Source: Tragulus kanchil (lineage: Eukaryota; Chordata; Mammalia; Artiodactyla; Tragulidae). Taken from it: a stretch of 64,000 nucleotides of DNA. Below the pieces are notes generated by a model that was not told the DNA's origin, ran no database searches, and saw only the letters and a program-made list of their open reading frames with translations. The stretch lies in contig JAIOJX010000028.1 of NCBI GenBank assembly GCA_022376925.1, forward strand, positions 75,171,001 to 75,235,000, given 5' to 3'. Both the position numbers and the translations under genes were made by a program. Positions 51,313 through 64,000 of the stretch are shown in pieces (position 1 is the stretch's first letter; each line of letters starts with the position of its first letter).

Positions 51313-51481
51313 AAGTGTACACACATAAGATACACACACACATATATATGTAAGTCAAATATTAAGCTAGTGAATCCTGAATAACTAGTCAATATGAACA
51401 GGTATAAGGGAAAATGTACTTTTATGTAGTTTTTTTGGTCCTTAACATGCTCTGAATCCAGTATGATAGTATTGTATTTTT

Positions 51482-51796
51482 TTAAACATTGATTGATTTA
51501 TTTATTTTTTGGAGGGTGGGGAGGGAGGGGGATGGGCAGGCCACTTCTATTGGTCTTTCATTTGTCTATTTTCATCCATCATTGTTCTTTGGCCTGTGTG
51601 GGCCTCCCATCGCAGTGGCCTCTGTTGTCGCAGAGCACTGGCTCTGGGCGCAAGCACTCCAGAGCTCCGGCTCGGTAATTGGACACATGTGTCCAGCCAG
51701 TCCGCAGCACGTGGAATCTTCCCAGGCCAGGGATCGAACCGGCGCCCCTTGCACTGCAAGGCGGTGTCCTTACCCACTGGACCACCAGGGAAGCCC
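51482..51796 (-). mobile_element. Young CHR-like SINE 84 bp upstream of exon 4
   Basis: TSD agtattgtattttt at 51468-51481 and 51797-51810. Body reads gttgtcgcagagcactggct. It is the left parent of the hybrid SINE at 52278-52566. Confidence 0.92.
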
Positions 51797-51846
51797 AGTA
51801 TTGTATTTTTGTAAACAAGTATTTTGTCCAATACCTGAGCATGTAA

Positions 51847-52086
<240 letters not shown>

Positions 52087-52277
52087 TAAGGTATGATTTA
52101 GTTATAGCTATAAAAATGAAGGAAGTTATGGTTTATTTTGAACTGAAGTTGTTAGATGTATTTTGATGGTAAAGTAAAAATTTCAAATAATTTTTGAGAT
52201 TTGACTTTGTTTTTATGGTTATAAACATTTTTTAAAAGTTTCTTTAGTTAAGAATGTGTGCTTCTAGAGTTTCATAC

Positions 52278-52566
52278 CTTTTATTAGAGGTTTTTTTTTT
52301 TCTAATTTTGTCCTTTTTTATTGTTTTTTTGTTTATTATTTTCATCTATCTTTATTCTTTGGCTTGTGTGGGCCTCCCATTGCAGTGGCCTCTGTTGTCG
52401 CAGAGCACTGGCTCTGGGCGCAAGCACTCCAGAGCTCCGGCTCGGTAATTGGACACATGTGTCCAGCCAGTCCGCAGCACGTGGAATCTTCCCAGGCCAG
52501 GGATCGAACCGGCGCCCCTTGCACTGCAAGGCGGTGTCCTTACCCACTGGACCACCAGGGAAGCCC
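52278..52566 (-). mobile_element. Hybrid SINE at the exon 4 duplication junction
   Basis: From its left end to about 52393 it matches the SINE at 53048-53336 (ttctttggcttgtgtgggcc). From there rightwards it matches the SINE at 51482-51796 (gttgtcgcagagcactggct and the downstream agtattgtattttt). The switch lies in the shared gcagtggcctct at 52382-52393. It therefore lacks a matching pair of TSDs. Confidence 0.9.
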
Positions 52567-52616
52567 AGTATTGTATTTTTGTAAACAAGTATTTTGTCCA
52601 ATACCTGAGCATGTAA

Positions 52617-52856
<240 letters not shown>

Positions 52857-53047
52857 TAAGGTATGATTTAGTTCTGGCTATAAAAATGAAGGAAGTTATG
52901 GTTTATTTTGAACTGAAGTTGTTAGATGTATTTTGATGGTAAAGTAAAAATTTCAAATAATTTTTGAGATTTGACTTTGTTTTTATGGTTATAAACATTT
53001 TTTAAAAGTTTCTTTAGTTAAGAATGTGTGCTTCTAGAGTTTCATAC

Positions 53048-53336
53048 CTTTTATTAGAGGTTTTTTTTTTTCTAATTTTGTCCTTTTTTATTGTTTTTTT
53101 GTTTATTATTTTCATCTATCTTTATTCTTTGGCTTGTGTGGGCCTCCCATTGCAGTGGCCTCTCTCACTGCAGAGCACCAGCTCTGGGCGCATGTGCTTC
53201 AGCCCGCTGGCTAGTAATTGGATACACCAGTCCCAGCTGCTACACGGCACATGGGATCTTTCTGGTCTGGGGATTGAACTGGTGTCCCTTGTACTGCAAA
53301 GCGAACTCTTTACCTACCGGACCACCAGGGAAGCCC
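53048..53336 (-). mobile_element. CHR-like SINE downstream of exon 4
   Basis: TSD tagagtttcatac at 53035-53047 and 53337-53349. An older subfamily without the G-rich block (tctctcactgcagagcacca). Right parent of the hybrid SINE. Confidence 0.9.
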
Positions 53337-53859
53337 TAGAGTTTCATACTTTTTGATGGTATCTCTATTTTGATTTCTTTACTTACAGAGATAACATTAT
53401 AGTTTCTAAGTAAACGTTTTGGAGTGCTGCTCCCTTAAATTAGGTTCTGGGGTTACATATTGGACTGTGATTCTAGAAATACAGGTGTTGAGCAGGTAAT
53501 TAGAAGTGAGTGTTAAGAAGGTGAAATACAGAGTGCTATGGGAATGGACAGTGGGAGTGACCTGACTTGCCTTGGAGGTCAGGAAGGTCTCTGGAAAAGT
53601 AACACTTGAACTGAGTCTAGACAGATGTCTGGGTTGTTGTGGGAGGAGATGGAAGAGGGGTTTAGGGGAATGGATATGGGTAAGTTGCAAGGGCGATCTT
53701 CAGAAAGAATTCTTGTAGTTTTCAGTGCTGTGGATCAGGTAGTCAGAAGTTTAGTGCCAAAAGGAACTTCTGACATAATCTAGAACAGTGGTTGGTCTGC
53801 GCAGTGAACCTTGGATACACATTGGAGTCATTGGAGGGGAGTTAAAAAATCCTGATGTC

Positions 53860-54900
53860 TGTACAGATGGCCCCAAAACACATGAAATGATGCTCAACTT
53901 CGCTTATAATTAGAGAATTGCAAATCAAAACCACAATGAGATAATCACCTCACACCCGTCAGAATGGCTGTCATCCACAAATCGACAGACAATAAATGCT
54001 GGAGAGGCTGCGGAGAAAAGGGAACACTCCTGCATTGCTGGTGGGAATGTCAATTGATACAGCCTCTATGGAAGACAGTCTGGAGATTTCTTAAAAAACT
54101 AAAAATAGAAGCACCTTATGACCCAGCAATCCCACTCTTAGGTTTATACCCTAATGAAATTAAATCCAAAAGAAGCATCTGTACCCCAATGTTCATTGCA
54201 GCTCTCTATACAATAGCTAGAACATGGAAGCAACCTAGACGCCCATTGACGAACGAATGGATACAAAAGCTCTGGGACATATATGCAATGGAATACTACA
54301 CAGCTGTAAAAAGAAATGCAGAAGAATCAGCCCTAATGAGGTGGCTGGATCTAGAATGTATCATAAAAAGTGAAGTTAGAAAGATAAGGACAGGGAATTC
54401 CCTGGTGGTCCAGTGGCTAAGACTCTGTGCTCCCAATGCAAGGGGCCCAGGTTCAATCCCTGGTCAGGGAATTAGAGCCCACATGCTACACCTGAAACCC
54501 AATGCAGCCAAATAAATATAAATAAAATATTTAAAAAAAAAAAAAAAAGAAAGATAAGGACAAGTACAATGTACTAGCACATATATATGGAATCTAGTAG
54601 GATGGTGCACATGCAGTGAAGCGATGGAGAGACAGACATGGACAGTGGACATATGGACATTGTGGGGAATGAACAGTGGGTGGGAGGCGTAAAGGAAGTA
54701 GCATGAAGGCCTGTACTATCATAAGTGAAGAAAATAGCTATAGTCATTGCCCTGTGAGAAAAGCAGATCCTTCAGGGGTGCTGTATGACAGTCTGATGGG
54801 GTGGGATGGGGGGGATATGCATATGACTAATCTGAGAATATACATATCTGTGAACAACAAAACTCTGTAAAAGTTAAAAGTAAAATAAAAGTTTAAAACA
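53860..54900 (+). mobile_element. 5'-truncated L1 with readable ORF2 C-terminus
   Basis: A 16-bp near-perfect TSD (aaaaaatcctgatgtc / aaaaaatcctaatgtc) lies at 53844-53859 and 54901-54916. An open stretch at 53964-54390 encodes the L1 ORF2p C-terminal zinc-knuckle-like region, with Cys residues spaced as in [19 protein letters not shown]. The reverse-transcriptase and endonuclease parts are absent, so it is inert. It inserted into an older repeat that continues on both sides. A CHR-2 SINE is nested at 54393-54547. Confidence 0.88.
54393..54547 (+). mobile_element. CHR-2-type SINE nested in L1
   Basis: Short SINE: head gggaattccctggtggtcca (first g shared with the TSD border), B box gttcaatcc, poly(A). 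A perfect 15-bp TSD (agaaagataaggaca) lies at 54378-54392 and 54548-54562. Confidence 0.9.
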
Positions 54901-56850
54901 AAAAAATCCTAATGTCCGTTTACATACCTGACTAATTAAGTCAGGTCTCTGAGGAGCACACCCATATACTGATGTTTGTTTAGATTTAGAGCTTCTTGGT
55001 TGATTGCAGCATGCACTTAAGGTAATTGGATTGCTATGCTGGAGCTTGACAGTTAAATGACTACCTTTTTTCTCTGCGCTTCTGTTTGGAAAGCACTATG
55101 TTATATATGGGTGCTTGTTGTATTACTCAGTTAACAGTGACACTATCAGGTAGGTACCTCTGACTCACAAGTACAGAAACTGACCAAAGACAGACATTAC
55201 ATGGTTTATTCTATGTTATGATTGAGTCAGGATTTGAGCCTAAGTTTGATTGGACACTTGTGCTTTTAATGAATACGTTTCTCCACCCTGGTTGCCTATT
55301 TGAATTAACTGAAGAACTTTGTCTTCTTTCTTGCTTAAAATATCATTCACATATTATAAAATTCATCCTTTTAATATGTATAATTCTGTGGCTTTTAGTG
55401 TAGTCTAGTCATAGAATTGTGCAACAATGGCTACAGCCATTTTTAGAATGTTCCTGTCACCCCCGAAAGAAACGCTGAACTCACTAGCAGTCAGCTCTCA
55501 GATTTCCCCCATCAGTCTCAGCCCTAGGCAGCCACTCATCTTTCTCTGTGGACTTACCTGTTCTAGACATGTCATATAAATGGGACCTTATAATATGTAG
55601 TCTTTTGTGACTACCTTCGTTCACTTAGCATAGTGTTTTAAAGATTCATCTATCTGTGTTATAGCATATATTAATGTCATTACTGTATTTCTTCTTATTG
55701 CTGAGGAACATTTCATTGTAGGTACAATGTAAATAAAATACCACATTTTATTTACTCATGCAACAGTAGGCGTAAAGGAAGTAGCATGAAGGCCTGTACT
55801 ATCATAAGTGAAGAAAATAGCTATAGTCATTGCCCTGTGAGAAAAGCAGATCCTTCAGGGGTGCTGTATGACAGTCTGATGGGGTGGGATGGGGGGGATA
55901 TGCATATGACTAATCTGAGAATATACATATCTGTGAACAACAAAACTCTGTAAAAGTTAAAAGTAAAATAAAAGTTTAAAACAAAAAAATCCTAATGTCC
56001 GTTTACATACCTGACTAATTAAGTCAGGTCTCTGAGGAGCACACCCATATACTGATGTTTGTTTAGATTTAGAGCTTCTTGGTTGATTGCAGCATGCACT
56101 TAAGGTAATTGGATTGCTATGCTGGAGCTTGACAGTTAAATGACTACCTTTTTTTTCTCTGCGCTTCTGTTTGGAAAGCACTATGTTAGATATGGGTGCT
56201 TGTTGTATTACTCAGTTAACAGTGACACTATCAGGTAGGTACCTCTGACTCACAAGTACAGAAACTGACCAAAGACAGACATTACATGGTTTATTCTATG
56301 TTATGATTGAGTCAGGATTTGAGCCTAAGTTTGATTGGACACTTGTGCTTTTAATGAATACGTTTCTCCACCCTGGTTGCCTATTTGAATTAACTGAAGA
56401 ACTTTGTCTTCTTTCTTGCTTAAAATATCATTCACATATTATAAAATTCATCCTTTTAATATGTATAATTCTGTGGCTTTTAGTGTAGTCTAGTCATAGA
56501 ATTGTGCAACAATGGCTACAGCCATTTTTAGAATGTTCCTGTCACCCCCGAAAGAAACGCTGAACTCACTAGCAGTCAGCTCTCCGATTTCCCCCATCAG
56601 TCTCAGCCCTAGGCAGCCACTCATCTTTCTCTGTGGACTTACCTGTTCTAGACATGTCATATAAATGGGACCTTATAATATGTAGTCTTTTGTGACTACC
56701 TTCGTTCACTTAGCATAGTGTTTTAAAGATTCATCTATCTGTGTTATAGCATATATTAATGTCATTACTGTATTTCTTCTTATTGCTGAGGAACATTTCA
56801 TTGTAGGTACAATGTAAATAAAATACCACATTTTATTTACTCATGCAACA
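54685..56850 (+). repeat. Direct tandem duplication 17 (about 1,083 bp unit), intron 4
   Basis: Unit A is 54685 to about 55767 and unit B 55768-56850. Differences are a 2-bp poly(T) length change and two substitutions (ttatatatg/ttagatatg; ctcagattt/ctccgattt). It starts in an L1 3' end and continues in old L1 sequence, and is chained to duplication 18. Confidence 0.92.
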
Positions 56851-57190
56851 CTTGCTGGACATATGGATTGTTTTCACATTTTGACTGTTAATGAATAATG
56901 CAACTGCGAACATCTGTGTACAAGTTTTTGTGTGGACATTTCTTGAGGATATGTACCTACGAGTGGGATTGTTGGGTCATATGTTAAATTTGTGTTTAAC
57001 CTTTTCAGGAATTGCCAGACTTTCTCACAATAACTGCAACATTTTACAATTCCACCAGCAGTGCATGAAGATCCCAGTTTCTGTACATCCTTGTCAACAT
57101 TGTTTTAAAAAATTGTAGCCAGACTGAATTTGAAGTGGTATCTCATTATGGTTTTTATTTGCATTTTCCTGACAGCTAATGATTTTGAGC
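55330..57190 (-). mobile_element. Old antisense L1 remnant (parts repeated to about 58260)
   Basis: Contains atgtcatataaatgggacct, attgctgaggaacatttcat, attgccagactttctcacaa and tggtatctcattatggtttt, in the order of an antisense L1 ORF2 end. Split and multiplied by duplications 17 and 18. Confidence 0.65.
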
Positions 57191-58760
57191 ATCTTTTTTG
57201 TTATGATTCACTGCAGTATGTATGTTTTCTTTGGAAAATGCTGGTTCAGCCAAAGAACTTTTAAAACATGCTGGCACCTTTACCCTTATTTCAGTTTTTT
57301 TTTACATTTTGTTTTTTTTTACATTTTTTCCCCCATCATGCCTCTTTTATTTTTATATTTATTTTTATCCATCTTTTATTCTTTTATTCAGATGGCCTGT
57401 TTACACTCTTAATGATTTATTAGGCACGGGGGAACAAAGCAAGAAGTGGTATAGCTTACTCAGTTAGGTCAGTGTTTGGCCCCTCCTGGGATTCACTCTG
57501 AGCCTCTGATACCCGGGGCACTTCAGTTGCTTCTATGGCTTTGGGCCCACTCTTTTGGAATGTTTCAGCTTTGTACCTTTGCTGAAGGATTCCTAACTGA
57601 GTACGTCAACTATGGAGCTAACCTGAAGCCTTCCTGGAAGATCTTTCTTATTTGACAGAAAAGAAGGGAGCTGGACTTCCTCAGGACTCTTCAGGCCTTT
57701 TCCTGGACTTACCTGTTCTAGACATGTCATATAAATGGGACCTTATAATATGTAGTCTTTTGTGACTACCTTCGTTCACTTAGCATAGTGTTTTAAAGAT
57801 TCATCTATCTGTGTTATAGCATATATTAATGTCATTACTGTATTTCTTCTTATTGCTGAGGAACATTTCATTGTAGGTACAATGTAAATAAAATACCACA
57901 TTTTATTTACTCATGCAACACTTGCTGGACATATGGATTGTTTTCACATTTTGACTGTTAATGAATAATGCAACTGCGAACATCTGTGTACAAGTTTTTG
58001 TGTGGACATTTCTTGAGGATATGTACCTACGAGTGGGATTGTTGGGTCATATGTTAAATTTGTGTTTAACCTTTTCAGGAATTGCCAGACTTTCTCACAA
58101 TAACTGCAACATTTTACAATTCCACCAGCAGTGCATGAAGATCCCAGTTTCTGTACATCCTTGTCAACATTGTTTTAAAAAATTGTAGCCAGACTGAATT
58201 TGAAGTGGTATCTCATTATGGTTTTTATTTGCATTTTCCTGACAGCTAATGATTTTGAGCATCTTTTTTGTTATGATTCACTGCAGTATGTATGTTTTCT
58301 TTGGAAAATGCTGGTTCAGCCAAAGAACTTTTAAAACATGCTGGCACCTTTACCCTTATTTCAGTTTTTTACATTTTGTTTTTTTTTACATTTTTTCCCC
58401 CATCATGCCTCTTTTATTTTTATATTTATTTTTATCCATCTTTTATTCTTTTATTCAGATGGCCTGTTTACACTCTTAATGATTTATTAGGCACGGGGGA
58501 ACAAAGCAAGAAGTGGTATAGCTTACTCAGTTAGGTCAGTGTTTGGCCCCTCCTGGGATTCACTCTGAGCCTCTGATACCCGGGGCACTTCAGTTGCTTC
58601 TATGGCTTTGGGCCCACTCTTTTGGAATGTTTCAGCTTTGTACCTTTGCTGAAGGATTCCTAACTGAGTACGTCAACTATGGAGCTAACCTGAAGCCTTC
58701 CTGGAAGATCTTTCTTATTTGACAGAAAAGAAGGGAGCTGGACTTCCTCAGGACTCTTCA
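56634..58760 (+). repeat. Direct tandem duplication 18 (1,070 bp unit), intron 4
   Basis: Unit A is 56634-57703 and unit B 57704 to about 58760. The main difference is a deletion of a few T residues (ttttttttacatttt near 57297, shorter near 58367). The segment starting tggacttacctg occurs three times (about 55549, 56634 and 57704). Confidence 0.92.
57318..57410 (-). mobile_element. SINE fragment with variant 3' tail (repeated at about 58380-58480)
   Basis: Reads tcccccatcatgcctctttt then atttatttttatccatcttt: the antisense form of the unusual tail of the SINE at 13018-13279. The rest of the element is truncated or too diverged to follow. Confidence 0.6.
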
Positions 58761-58937
58761 GATCTCCTTTTGGGATCCAAAATTTTATCAAAATAACCTA
58801 AGTGGTCCCACTGTTTTCATTGGTCCTTGTAGTCCTTTCTCCTGAGTGCTTACCTGAGTTCTCCTAGAAAGAATCTTCCTAGAGTTGGCTCTATACTTGC
58901 TGTTTCTACAAGCTTTGTGTCAGGTCAGGTATGTTAG

Positions 58938-60520
<1,583 letters not shown>

Positions 60521-60603
60521 TAAGTAGTTGGCTAGATTTTTCTCTTCTGTGTTTCTCTGTTCTCAGGGTGCTCTGTTTAAATTCATGTAATTCTCTTTTA
60601 CAG

Positions 60604-60650
60604 AGAAGTTATTTTAGGGCAGGAGTCTGACAGCAAGGAAGAAGTTATCC
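60604..60650 (+). CDS. TBC1D23: TBC1D23 exon 7 (residues 242-258)
   Basis: This is a short 47-nt exon with acceptor ttttacag|aga and donor atcc|gtaagt. It completes Lys242 and reads EVILGQESDSKEEVI, ending with the first base of codon 258. With exon 8 that codon is CAG (Gln); my recollection of the human protein is Lys there. The phases on both sides fit, so the borders look right. Confidence 0.92.
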
Positions 60651-63050
<2,400 letters not shown>

Positions 63051-63260
63051 TAAAAACCTCACTGCTTGCTGAAGAATTATCGCCTTTAACTGCAAGGAAT
63101 TACATTTCCTCCCTGTCTGTTGGTTCTTACAAAATTAATTGACTGTGACAATGTGGTTGGTTTTGCCTTTTTTTGAGTGATTGATGTGTTAAATGGTCTG
63201 TCCACATGCTCATTTTTAAACCGCCAGGTTGTATGTTATTTTACTTGTCAACAACTAAAT

Positions 63261-63588
63261 TTTTTTTTAATTAATTAATTTATTTATTTTTGGGCGGGGG
63301 TCGGGTTGGGGAGGGAGGGGAGCAGGTGGGCCACTTCTATTGGTCTTTCATTTCTCTGTTTTCATCCGTCTTTGTTCCTTGGTTCCTGTGGGCCTCCCAT
63401 CACAGTGGCCTCTGTCGTTGCTGAGCGCCAGCTCTGGGCGCATGCGCTCCAGAGCTCTGGCTCGGTAATTGGACACATCAGTCCAGCCGCTCTGCGGCAC
63501 GTGGGATCTTCCCAGGCCAGGGCTTGAACCGGCGCCTCTTGCACTGCAAGGCGGTGTCCTTACCCACTGGACCACCAGGGGAAGCCCC
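63261..63588 (-). mobile_element. Young CHR-like SINE in intron 9
   Basis: taattaattaatttatttat tail, G-rich block 63292-63328, body, and head ggaccaccaggggaagcccc. TSD aactaaat at 63253-63260 and 63589-63596. Confidence 0.9.
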
Positions 63589-63982
63589 AACTAAATATTT
63601 TTGACACCAGTTTTTGTAGTTGGCCTTATGTTTTTTCATGTTTTAACAAAGCAACTGAATGTTATATAAGGTATTTGAAAGGGTGAATTTAGTGTTTAGT
63701 AGTTAAATTCTAGATGCTTATACAGGTAATTGAATTACATAATTTAATGCCAAAAGGCATGTTACAAAGGAAAATTGAGAATATATGATAATTTTCTGTC
63801 TACTGCTGTATGCATCAAAATCTGATGAGTTTTTCAGTTTATGTTCTTTACTGCTAACAGTACAACAGTTAACTGTGTATTTGAAAGGTAGGATGTATTT
63901 CAGTGTTTGGAAAGAAGAGGAAAGAATGTGAATAGATAGGCCTTTTCAAATAGATATTTTAAAGCAAACATTTCACGTGGGC

Positions 63983-64000
63983 TTTTTTTTGGCCACTTCT
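63983..64000 (-). mobile_element. Start of another antisense SINE at the window edge
   Basis: Poly(T) followed by ggccacttct, the antisense 3' end of the CHR-like family (compare 27335), cut by the window end. Confidence 0.5.

Noticed and set aside
53964..54515. Longest open frame (183 codons)
   Set aside because: It is the C-terminus of L1 ORF2 running into a nested SINE; a dead, 5'-truncated retroelement, not a host gene.

Overview
The window is mammalian nuclear DNA from a ruminant. The evidence is interspersed Bov-tA/Bov-A SINEs, a BovB (RTE) LINE fragment, CHR-type SINEs with tRNA-Glu-like heads, and artiodactyl-type L1 3' ends. The commonest and youngest-looking SINE is a CHR-like family of about 320 bp with a G/C-rich 3' part. 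I cannot place it in a genus from sequence alone. Only Bov-tA or single Bov-A forms are seen, not the Bov-A2 dimer, which is compatible with an early-branching ruminant but does not prove one.

The one protein-coding gene I can support is TBC1D23 on the + strand. About 20 kb of intergenic, repeat-rich DNA lies upstream. A CpG-island promoter at about 19.6-20.5 kb carries a ZNF143-like element, a palindromic CRE, and a start codon inside a YY1-like motif. Exon 1 encodes residues 1-18. After a long first intron come exons 2 (46.1 kb), 3 (48.6 kb), 4 (51.9 kb), 5 (59.1 kb), 6 (60.4 kb), 7 (60.6 kb), 8 (61.5 kb) and 9 (62.9 kb). All nine have GT/AG borders and compatible phases. Together they give 999 nt, or 333 codons: the whole TBC domain up to the start of the rhodanese-like domain. 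The rest of the gene lies beyond the right edge. The product bridges endosome-derived vesicles to golgins at the trans-Golgi.

The most striking feature is architectural. Eighteen head-to-tail, near-identical direct duplications are scattered from 0.6 to 58.8 kb. Seventeen have units of 1.06-1.18 kb and one of 0.77 kb. Four runs are chained, so some segments occur three times. They duplicate exons 1, 2, 3 and 4 of TBC1D23. Including both copies of exon 2, 3 or 4 would shift the reading frame. Mismatches between copies are mostly one-base indels in homopolymers and small scrambles next to the unit junctions. I read this as most likely a systematic gap-filling or contig-overlap artefact: about 19.6 kb of the 64 kb would be redundant and the true locus about 44 kb. 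The 0.77 kb exon 4 duplication is different. Its junction is a clean SINE/SINE hybrid, as unequal recombination between two same-orientation SINEs would leave.

The rest is repeat-derived or unique non-coding DNA. It includes several 5'-truncated L1 copies with target-site duplications (TSDs), nested SINEs, two MIR-type elements, a MER5A-like element, microsatellites, and a set of very short poly(A)-type insertions flanked by TSDs. No RNA genes, CRISPR arrays or prokaryotic features were found.
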